In this document: one piece after another, positions 1 through 11,600 of the stretch
How the letters are laid out: each line of letters starts with the position of its first letter
Position numbering within the stretch: position 1 is the first letter of the stretch
Source: Echinarachnius parma
Taxonomy: Eukaryota; Echinodermata; Echinoidea; Clypeasteroida; Echinarachniidae
DNA: 64,000 nucleotides
Reading direction: 5' to 3'
Assembly (NCBI GenBank): GCA_037951105.1
Contig: JBAMJV010009340.1
Coordinates: 1 to 64,000, forward strand
Notes under the pieces: generated by a model
Database searches by the model: none
Seen by the model: only the letters and a program-made list of their open reading frames with translations
What the model was told of the DNA's origin: nothing
Position numbers and translations under genes: made by a program

Positions 1-966
1 ACATTTATTTTTTGCTAAGTTCGTTGCTTGTTTAATAATTGTCCACGTATTTTGCATATCATGCTTATATAATTCTAAGCGATCCACAAAATAGTTTCTC
101 TTTTCCAAACGAATTATTTTAGTCAAAGTACTTTTATACGATACATATTTTATTTAGACTGATCAGTTCCAACTAACTTATATTTATAATAAAGGTTATT
201 CTTTCTATTTATCGATCGCAATAAATACTTGGGAAATCCAGGTAGTCTAGGATTTTGTTTATAATTAGTACCCTTATCTCTTTAGATTGGCATACAAATA
301 TCTAATTGAGCCATTTCAAGTTTCACAAACATATTATATGAACAATTACTTCTTCAATATCATAAACACAAGACCAATCTATATTTCCAAGGCTAGCACC
401 AATACGTGCTATGTTCTCACAATTAACTTTACGTTTTAATGGACGAGGACCAATTATGATAGATTGTGATAAAGTATAATACGTCATAATAAGGATCTGT
501 TATATCAGAAAGGACAACGTAATATTCAGGATGAGGTATTAATATTAGAGAAAATAGTATCAATTAAAGTAAATGAGTGGCTTACAACGACGATTGGCTT
601 GGAAATGAGAGGTAAAAAATAAGCACTTAAGATGATCTCGAGAAAATCCTGAGACATTATATTATGATCATGTTCTCGTTTCAATAAATTAATATTAAAG
701 AAATATTTTTAAATCATCAAAGTGTTTATTCAAACTTCTTATATTCACAGTTAATAAAGAAAAACGTATCATTGTTAAAGTCCTTTACATGAGAGGGGAT
801 AGTAAAAATTTCTGGTCAATTAACAAAAAAATCATTTAAAAAGAGCTGTTCAAACACAAAGGGCGCTTTCTAAATACGCATTGGTTTAAACCATTTTTTA
901 TAAAAAATTGTGCAAGATGATGTTTGTTGAAATAATGATTAAATAGAGAGATCATCAACAACTATT
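1..966. other. AT-rich sequence, no gene seen
   Basis: AT-rich sequence without a convincing exon, downstream of the 3' end of the TPMT-like gene. No recognisable element boundary seen. Confidence 0.5.
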
Positions 967-2039
967 TTAAAGGGATAGTTGAGTTTGGGTATAGAGGGCG
1001 CTACTCAAAATATTTTTTGGTGTGAGATAATGAAAAACTGATCGTCAAATTTGAAAGAGCATACAATTTTAATGACAGAATAAACTTTATTTGATCAAAT
1101 CGGTTCAGAGTTTTTAGAGAGCACCCGCTTGAGTTTTAAAGTGAGGGGGGAAATCCCGGCTTTGATTCAGGTTTATAGCTTTAAATATGTGCCTCTATTG
1201 ATATACCACACTATTTTGTTCAAAGAAATCCTTAAGTTGGGAAAAAAAGGTAAATTTCATGCAACTTTTTTGCTTAATTTCGCATCGGCGTTCCATGCTC
1301 CTAAAAAAAGTCATTATAGCAGAGCGGAAATGTGCGCACGTGTCACCCGATTCATGACATCACATGCAGACCGCAACGCGAGGAATGTGCATTGTTTACA
1401 TGCAGAGCCTATGACTTGCTTGTAAAACAAACTCGTTTTAGCTTGTAAATTGAGGTTTTACTGAAAATGCTTAAGAATTGCTAAGAAATGAATTGTAGCA
1501 GGATGCAGCTACACATCTGAGTGTATATCGTCCATGATATAAACCTGAACAAATGTTTGCAAATATTGAAACAAATGGAAATAATATCTGTGTCAACGTG
1601 AGTATTGCACTCACGGTGTACGTCTATGATCGAGCTAACTGCGATTGCCTGCAGGTGACGTCACAAAGATGACGTCATTTTTTTTTCGCCCGGGAGTCAG
1701 TTTATTTACGGGGGTTCCGAAAGTAGATTTACAAGTTGATTTTTTAATTTTACCGGGTTTTCCCACGAGGAAAATATGTTTGTATTAGTAATCTTCATGA
1801 AAATCTAGACCATAGATACAGAAAACCCAATTTGAGGCAGTTTTCTTGTCACCATACCTTTAACGGCTCTTTTTGAAATATAACAGGCTTTTTACTTAGC
1901 CATTTGTAATTTTGTATTACTTTCGAGCATGATGGAGTTATAACTGTTAGTTTGTAATGTTATGGTGCAGGTTTTGGTTACTAAAATTCAGTTTGACCAA
2001 AACTGTACTCTCTTTACCAAAACTCAACTATCCCTTTAA
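967..2039. mobile_element. TTAAAGGGATAGTTGAG-ended element, 1.07 kb (family A)
   Basis: Left end TTAAAGGGATAGTTGAGTTT at 967; right end is its inverse, AAACTCAACTATCCCTTTAA, ending at 2039. Next to the left end is the block beginning tagagggcgct that recurs at 36601. No transposase ORF, so a non-autonomous DNA element with short inverted ends and a probable TTAA or TA target. A further family-A right end (ctgaactatccctttaa) is at 2268-2285, suggesting an adjacent fragment. Confidence 0.75.
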
Positions 2040-2551
2040 ACCTCTTTTGTAAAGTGTTGAACAAGTGTAAGATTTTATTCAGTTTTTCTTTAATCATCGA
2101 ATAAACCTCGGGACCCAGATTTATTCCGATCGCATATATTTATTGATATTTCAGCTGTTTCTGAACCGATTTTGATAAAATAAAGTTGAATCTTCCATTA
2201 AAATTTGTGATCATTAAAATCTTACACTAATAAAACATTATCTCTTGAAGCACACTATTATACCAAAACTGAACTATCCCTTTAAAAGGCTAAAAACTGG
2301 CGAAATTTGCAACAATTGCCTGTTCACAATTTCATGCACAACGTCATCACACAACTCTGTATAAGTGTTGCCACGTTAGTGGAACCAAGGAGGTTGAACC
2401 TCTTTGGTGGAACATGATGCAATCTGTTTCATATACATGTACATTGCCAATACAGCATACAATGCCTATACACATTAAAGTACTATGTGGACATATCAGA
2501 TCACAAAAATATACATTCATAATTTGTTTCACATTTAATGTTTAATTTCCG

Positions 2552-2676
2552 TTAGGTTTGGGTCAGAGTGAAGAGGTGGACACGCTGTTTCAGCCACGTC
2601 AGCCCATAACCACTCACCTCTGGATATTTATCCATGCTGTCGACGTCGACCAGCACTTCATGCGTACACTTCTCAC
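2552..2676 (-). CDS. TPMT-like: TPMT-like exon 8 (terminal coding exon)
   Basis: Acceptor gaatttag after a pyrimidine-rich stretch. It encodes GEKCTHEVLVDVDSMDKYPE, then YGLTWLKQRVHLFTLTQT and TAA at 2554-2552, matching the C-terminal W/Y-G-[IL]....E..Y.L strand of TPMT. ATTAAA-like words occur just after the stop, but no convincing poly-A site was seen. A GAG|gtgagt inside the exon looks like a donor, but reading through it gives the expected C-terminus. Confidence 0.9.
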
Positions 2677-5600
2677 CTAAATTCACCATCAAGCAAAACA
2701 GAGGGAGAAGAGTTTAAGTTAGTTTCAGAAATTAAATAGACGGGTATAGTTAGAGAATGTGATATTATTGGAGATGGTCTCGAACAATATCTTCTCCCAA
2801 TGACTTTAGCTCTGTAGACAGCGTTATATGTTACGCCTGTCGCTACTTTTAAAGGGATCTAGTAAGGTCCCCTCTAGTAACTTTGTTGACATGTGCACAA
2901 AGTAACGAATGGTTGATGAAAAGTGTGTAACGTGTACAAATTTTACGTTAATTGATCGCTATAATTATGGCCGAGATATGAGCGAAAATGCAGTTATATT
3001 CGCTAACTCATTGCACTGACTTTGTACACAGTAAAAACTTTCCAGTGGATAATTAAAAATCCGAACACTTCAATCGTGGTTATCCTTTTGATGAAAGGGA
3101 AATGCGAAAAACCAAAACATTTTCCATACTTATATTGGTATTAAATACAAATACAATAACATGCTTTCCAACCGTTTGATGTCAATACTTTATAGTACGG
3201 TATATTTACTAACTTTCCTTTCATTTGAAATGTGCATTATATGTACGTTTTAGAACATGTATGATTTCTGGAAAAAAACAAAAACAAAAACAAACAAAAC
3301 AACAAGGTATGTGAGAACCATTGGAATTCTAAGTTGGCCAATGTTACTAGATCCCTATAAATGTAGATTTACGTCTGCCAATACCTTTACGGAAGTTTTA
3401 CGGAACACTATAATTATAGTGAGAAGATACGTTCTCCATAAATCTTCGTGCAATACAGTGTGCGGTACAATTAACAGATCTTTCTGAATTGAACGAAGAT
3501 TTCCTGTCTATATAAGAAAGAAAATAACAATAATGATGCCATGCATCTACATTCCTTCAGATTTCCAGTAAGATCACGTGGTGCAGATGGAGATAAGATC
3601 GTGAGACGGCATTTTCATTGAACAGACACATTCGATCGAGGGGATTAGTGCTATATGTTATGATTACGGTAGGGCAGGGATTAGTTGTTGTTTTCCAAAG
3701 AATCTTTGAGAGTTAATGAACAATCAAATTCAGGGCAATTGCCACTGGAGCTATATTATGGCATTTTACCGAAGAGACAGTATTGTGGTCAAACAACTCT
3801 GCTCTCATCTTCGCACAAATCGGCCTTGGTTTGGAAACGTTCGGCCGCGTCTATCGGGTGGTGAAGAAAAAGCCATAAATCGGTTCCACACGTAAATAAC
3901 CATAATTAATTTAGTGTATAATACACCAACAATGCACATTCGGAACCTAGACCGCGTCTCTTGGATGGTGACTAAATAAGGGCGTTCCCATACGTAAATA
4001 ATAATAATCGATGGACCTCATCAGCATAAACATAAACAAACAAAATAATAATACCCATATGGGTTAGGAACCTAAACAGGGTCTATCGGATGGGGACAAT
4101 ATTGAAGGGCGGTCCAAGACGTAAATAATAATAATTGATTGAACGCATCTGTAAACAAAATATATTTATTAATAGTCCACTTATGGGAAACAAACAACTT
4201 ACCAAACAGTTCTTTGAGAAGTTCAGTAGGAAAGCAATTAGACATATCTGTGGCGAGAAAGAAGAATAAATAGATGCCAATCAAACGCCAATAAATGTGT
4301 AAAATAGTTGAGTGATGGGCCCAACCTACTTTTAAATTAGTTTATCCTCTCATTTGTTGAAAGGTTAAATTGTTGAAAAGCTACTGCGTGATTGCGTGCA
4401 ATTCAACTTTATGTTAATCTGAAGAAACAAACTTAATAAGTATGTAAGCACAAGGGCGGTCACATTTACGTTAGTGGACGTAGTGATATGTAGGGTAACT
4501 TACCGAAATGGTGGGTCAGACGTGGTGTAAGTAGGTTAAAGTATAGGTTGAACTACGTTGAACTACGTTAATGTACGATGATGAGCCACAGAAGGGTACG
4601 GATGAGTACGTTCAAGTACGATAAACTACTCTAGACTACGCTAATATGGGCGCAGCTTGCTCACGGACAGGTACGGAGTGGTACGTCTGACTACGCTTGC
4701 GTACGGTAGACTACGGTAGCCACTACGCAAGACTACGCTAAAGAAAGTCAAACTTTATACGGTATATTTAGCAACTCCGCAAGGAGTATAACAGCCAGCC
4801 CGCGTGTGTAACGGCCATTGTGCGCTTTTTTTTTAAACAGAGCAAATCTGTGAAATTTGTCTAATTTTTTTGCTGAAACATGCCTGGACCAAGGAGGTCT
4901 AAGATTTCTATTTAAAAAAAGAGTGCTGATGCTGGTTTTGTGCAGGGTAAAGTACGTTAGAGTACGCTATGGTACGTTTGAGTGCGTTAAGAAGTATGTT
5001 AGACTACGTTAGACTATACGTTAAACTAGGTTATACGTCAGTTTAGTACGTTAGCATCACGAATGCCTCTAACGTACCGCCTTTTCGAACATGTCCACAA
5101 TTTAAATCGAAGATCGCGACTCCCCGAGTTAATACCAAGATAGCATCACGGACAACTACGTTACGGTACGTTTGCCGGTACCTTCAACTACGTCCAACTA
5201 CGTTCAACTAAGTTAGCCTCCACTATACGTTCAACTACGTCCACTAACGTAAATGTGACCGGCCCTTAACTCTGGTAGTAAATTAAGTATTAAGAATCAT
5301 TCTGATTAATTAAACAATGGTGAATAAATGGAGCAAAGAATGTCTTAATTACTTCAACGCGAATTTTAGATTCTGTAAAAAAAAAAAAAAAAAGGAACCT
5401 TAAATTTGGTTTCTCCGAGTGATTAAATGCTGTTTTGTGTGTGTGTGAAGTAATTACCGTCAGTATCACGCTCTTCAACGTCATAGATGAAGGATTCAAG
5501 CAGGATACGGCCACCGGGATTCAGGAGCGACAAAATAACATCCCGATACCTATAAACAATCGAACGAACGAACACACAACAAACGAATGAGCAAAGAAAC

Positions 5601-8600
5601 AAACAAACAAACAAACAAACAAAGTTCAGCAAAGCTAGATAACATCAGACGTCATAGTGTGATCGGACTGATTTTGGTTGTTTTTGTTTGGGGGAGAGGG
5701 GGCACGCAAATGAGAATGTCCCCCTTGTGTTTTATATTTGTTTCAAGTTATTCACATGCCCCCCCCCCCCCCCACGTGTCCCCTATCCCCTCGTTCGTAC
5801 GCCCCAATACATCTACATAGGGTGTGCTCTATTCTTTTGTAAACAATACAAAATACCGTTATTTAATATTATTCTTTATTCCAGAAACATACAATAAAAC
5901 ATTTTGTTACAATTTAATTTCATTGAATTGGGCATATAGGAGGGTTATTGATCATAGTCGAGGTAGTAGGAACATGTACAGATTAATAGTGTCGAAATAC
6001 TATGCATCAACAGAGAAGTGTCGAGTTCTTCTATACCACCTAAGGCACCTATACCACAAATGTAAAGTTATATTCGCTAACACATTGCACTGACTTTGTA
6101 CACAGTTAAGATTATCCAGTAGATAGTTATAAATCTGAACACTTCAATCATACACATCTGTATAACGGAAGAGAAATCTGAAACACCTAAAATAGTTCCA
6201 TGCTTCTATGTGTAATATGAATACAATGAGGTACATGAGAACCGCTAGAGTTCCAAATATAAGTTTTGAGGATTTTGACAATGTCACTAGATCAAACTTT
6301 AATCTAATTTACTGTGTATATCCACTGCCATCCCGCCATGTAAACATATGCAGTCATACCTGTCTATAGCGACGGCTGTAGCGAAACATGGAAATATGTC
6401 ACTGTAGACAGTTGATCGCTAGAGCAGGTTCGACTGTACTTACCAGTGCTGTAGTCGAGTCCACAAGTTCCGAGTCCGAGTCCCCAACGAAATAGCATGT
6501 TCCCATATGTTTTACATAGGGACTCGGCTCCGAGTCCGAGTCACGAGACCATCAAAAGCGAGTCCGAGTCCGGACTCGACTACAGCACTGGTACTTACAA
6601 CATTGTTTACAAGAAGGTTGAATAGAGGTAAATCTTTATTTAACTCACTTCGGACAATCACATGGATCAATCGCTACGATTGATGCACAATCCCATACTG
6701 CGTCAAAACACCCACCGATGTCCCTGAAGTAATTATAGAAGAGATCGATGAATGGCCTAGTCCCACTATACCATTATCTCATTCCTTTCTGTTTGACATC
6801 CGGAAGGTACCAGCAGAATACGAGCAGGAAACGAAATGATGCGGACCAAGTTCGGAATGGACTAGTTTGATGCTATTTATTCGGCTCCGTTCAGTGTGAA
6901 ACAAAACATTATGGAACTTCAAAATGTGCTAGATACATACACGCATTTTGGTCGGATAGGAATCGGAATGAGGTATACGCTATAGTGGGGATAGACCATA
7001 CGAGAGTCGGAAAATTTGATTTGTTAATGTTTGGCAAGTCAGTATTCCATGAATTATAATGAACATTTCTATTTTCTACTGCACAAAAGGGTTTACTAAA
7101 GACCATATTAAAGAGACGGCAGAGAGTGTTAGAGTAGAATTGCACAATCATAAGTCTAACGAACACTGATTCAATTGACGTACGTTAAAGATACTTTTTG
7201 TTCGAATATTACCTTCTCAATTTCACGTGACAGGTACCAATGAAAAGCGCTTGAAATAAGAGCTCGGTCAAATTATTATGAATTGTGAGCATTGACGAAG
7301 GAGCACAATTTCTCAGGGGGCTGAGTTCCTTTGCCCGAATAATTATACTTCCCATTTTCACCTGACAAGCAAAAGAATAAAAAATAAATAAAAAATAGGT
7401 CTTCCCCTCTTTGATGTCCGAAAGTTATGTTTCTGATGTTATAATAATAAAATAACATGATTTTACCCGAATATTGGACGTTTTTGCCCGAAAATGATGA
7501 TGTATTGACCTCAAATGACATTAATTTGCCCGAATATAACATGACTCTGCCCGGAAATGACATGAGTTTACCCAAATATGACTTTATTTGCCCGAATATG
7601 ACACGGATTGGCCGGATTTACAGAAACAAAAGATCAAACATTTTAAAAGTGATACATAACAGAACAAGGAGTAAACAAACTAAACTTAATCTTAATCTTA
7701 ATTAAACTTAATCTGTTAGTGACTATAAAAACACTGGGAATTGTTAAGCTGTTAGAATGGAAAGGTTAGCTTCATGCTATATGCGCATGTATTAAAATAA
7801 ATATGAGACCAAAACTGAAAAAAGTAGAATAAGATTCTTTTGAACCCGATAAATAGTACTTATCGATTATATGTATACCAGGATTGTATAATCAATCATC
7901 TTATAAGATTGAGATTACCTGTAGAATGTAGTAAGTTACAAAGCTTTAAGAAAAATTCATATTCATCTACAGTATTTAGTTATTCAGCGCTTACAAACGA
8001 TTGTATAGAGAAGGTATATGTCATAGAGAATATGATTAACAGTCGTGTCAACTTACTTGGTAAATTGCATGATGTCACATTTGTAAATGTTTATCTTGCC
8101 ATCAGGAGTCTGAAGAAAAACAACACAAAACAAGAGCCTTTAAAGAAACATATCTCTTAATAAATTCATACTAACGTTTTAACAAAAATGAAGTTTTAGT
8201 TTTAAGGGCGCTTCAAAAAGTAATTAATTTGCGAGGTATATAGAGGAAACTGATCAAGTGGTCAAGGGAGTGTCCGCCTTTTACAAATCGTCTGAAGAGT
8301 TTCCAGGAGATGAATGAGGATGAATATAACACACAAACAAAATTTCAGATCGAACAACCCCGCAATTTGGATTTTACGAATGAAAAACGAATGTGTAGAA
8401 ATCATCCATTCATCGAACTATATTCTGTAATATTACAACAATATTGTACTTATTCTTGTAGAGGTATTGTGAAGCCGACTTACGACTACCGTACGATTTG
8501 AGTGGCCCAAAATTGAGTCGCAAAATCGTACGATATTTCGGGGAAAATGCTACGGTGTCCGTGCTTGGATCGTGCAGTGTCCTTGCGGTCCCCGTGCGAT

Positions 8601-11600
8601 GCTCTTCATGACGTGTCTGCGGGCTTACGGCCAGTAAAAATCGTATGCTGCATAATTTCGCGTAAAGCCCGGCGCAGACAGAGCCGATTCGACCCGATCC
8701 GACTGATTTTCAGTCAAGCTAGAGTCAGTTTCGCTCAGTCGGAGCCGATCCAACATGTTGAATCGGCCTCGAATTACCTCCGACTGGCACTTGACTGGAA
8801 AAACCGGAGTCCTGAGGATACGCATACTGAGATAATCAGGCTGAAAACCAGTCGGTTCGGGTCGATTCGGCTCTGTCTGCGCCGGGCATTATAACCTCCC
8901 ACGACGTCGAGCGGCGAGGAAAATGCAACAGCAACCGCAGGATTGCAACGGCACCCGTGCGGCCGCCTAAAGCCCTCTGCAGAAAGAGCCGACTCGATCC
9001 GATTCGACTGGTTTTCATTCGGATCGGCTCAGTTTTAAGTGCCTCGCGACACACATTTTGCCAGTCGAGAGACAGTCGGATGCCAGTTGGGGCCGATTCA
9101 ACACGATGAATCGGATCCGACCGACCGGGCCCAATTCTAGCCTGATTGAAACCAGTCGGATCGGGTCGAGTCGGGTCTGTCTGCAGAGGGCTTTAAGCCC
9201 GGCGCAGACAGAGCCGACTCGACTGGTTGTCATTCCGATCGGCTCAGTTTTCAGTGCCTCGCGACACACATTTTGCCAGTCGAGAGACAGTCGGATGCCA
9301 GTTAGGGCCGATTCAACACGATAAATCTGCTCCGACTGACCGGGCCCAACTCTAGCCTGATTTATAAACCAGTCGGATCGGGTCGAGTCGGCTCTGTCTG
9401 CAGAGGGCTTTAAGCCCGGCGCAGACAGAGCCAACTCGACTGGTTGTCATTCCGATCGGCTCAGTTTTCAGTGCCTCGCGACACACATTTTGCCAGTCGA
9501 GAGACAGTCGGATGCTAGTTAGGGCCGATTCAACACGATAAATCTGCTCCAACCGACCGGGCCCAACTCTAGCCTGATTTATAAACCAGTCGGATCGGGT
9601 CGAGTCGGCTCTGTCTGCGCCGGGCTTAAGACTCCCGCAAGATTTCCCCTAAAAGTGGCATCGTACGGGCGCCTAATCCCGAAGCGGATCATTTGTGACC
9701 TAGGCATTAGCGCCCTCTCGTATAAATGGCTGCTATTGGAATGAAATTACAGGGTTGTAAATTGAATTAAGAATGCTTTTCTACCATTTAAGATTTAATC
9801 ATGGTAGAATGGAGTTCAACAAGTAATTGCTCTTTCCCTTTAAGTTGACATGTCCTTCAGTAAGTATTTTGTGAAGCAAATGAATTAAAAGGAAAAAGTG
9901 AATATTTCATATGTGAATACATCTAGAGTATTTAGCAAAAAAAATTTCACAACTGCCATGCATTACTTGATATAGCTTTGCATCCTTTAGTCCAGGGACA
10001 TCTTTCTCTGTGTAGGGTAGGTTATGTTCCTTGAAGAATGCCAAGATGCATTTCGTGACCCCATCAACACCAACTACCTCGTGACCTTCATCCATCATCC
10101 TGTATGCCACACACAATAAAGAGGATAAACAAGAACATGGTCGTGGGATGGGAGCGGTGGGTATACGGGGGGGGGGGGGGGGGGGGGGGGGGGTGGGTAT
10201 ATACACGAATTATCTTTTGACGGGGTTGTGCCTCATCCGACTTCAAAACGGGAGTCTATGTATGTTTTTTGATTATCAATGTACACTGATCCTTTCCGCA
10301 CTGCTGCATCTGATCAGTTTGAAATGTATACATATAAATTTAAAAAATAAAATAAAAAAATAATTCTTTAAACTTACCTCACTTAGCTTGTGAGAATGTG
10401 CATTTAATGAGCTCCAAAATACATTGAAAATCTATGTTTTCCATGAATTATAGATAAGTTGCATAGTATGCGAATTATGGTTATCATTGAGTAATTATTT
10501 AAAAGTCCATCATGTTAGCTGAACTTGGAAAAAAAAAGTTTCCACAGTGTGTGCACTTGTGAGTGTGCATGCATGTATATTTATTTATTTTATTTATTTT
10601 TGTATTCCTGCATGTCTCACAACAATTTCCTACATAAAAATAAACTGTCATAACATCGAAATAGAAACACACAGAGGTCGGCAATATAAGCTAGAAGCTT
10701 GAAGTGATGCCATACCTAAGATTTTACAAGTTTTACATATTCTTAAAACATAGATAAACATAAATTAATACATACAAGAAAAAAGTAATAAAAAACAAAT
10801 ATAAAACATTATTTACAAGTAGAGAGAAAGATGTTAGTTACGTCTCTACAGTATGTTCTAGAGCAGGAAGAAATGTAGCAGGCATGATAGAAAGGTATAC
10901 AGTCCATACTGGAAGAGAAATACGGGAAACAGAGAGAAAAAAATAAAGTGGGGGAGAGTTGAGAGAGGGGGAGAGAGGTGTGAATATGCCTAAATGTAAT
11001 TAATTAACAGTGACATGTCATGCCGAATTACACATGCAAATATATATATATAGAATACTACAATACATGCCAAAATAAATTGAAAATCAATGTTTACCAT
11101 ATTATAGCAATAGTTAATTTGCTAATGTGCAAATTTAATTGTTAGTATAAGCATGAATATGAGTCCATCATTTCATGAGGATGTGGGCAATGAAGAATGT
11201 CCATACTTTGGGGATTTAATGTTATATCAACATGTAAAAATACACAGTCAATATTTTCCATCATAAAAATAGATAATTTGCGTAATATGAAAATGTCATT
11301 GTTATTATAAACATCAATATGAGTCAATCCTGTAAGATGAATATGGACGAATTCATTCCAATTGTTTTGGATGTCTTATTTTTTTAAAGAAATATAAAGG
11401 TACACTGTACATTGAAATTCACAGTTTTCTATCATGAAAATTGCTAATTTGCATATTAATTTCCTAAGTTCGATTTTGGGGGACTTATAGTATGTTGTTT
11501 AGGGGACCTGACTGAAATAAACCGCGAAGAAAAATCCCATGTTGCAATTTATTTGAGGTTACCCCCTCAAATTTGCTAGATTGACTGGACTACTATATGG

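Noticed and set aside
2618..2624. gtgagt donor inside TPMT-like exon 8
   Set aside because: Reading through it yields the expected C-terminal strand and stop codon of the family, so the exon continues.
9015..9434. 139-codon minus-strand frame and its neighbours
   Set aside because: Lies wholly within tandem palindromic MITE copies; the frame is open only because of the repeated GC-rich words.
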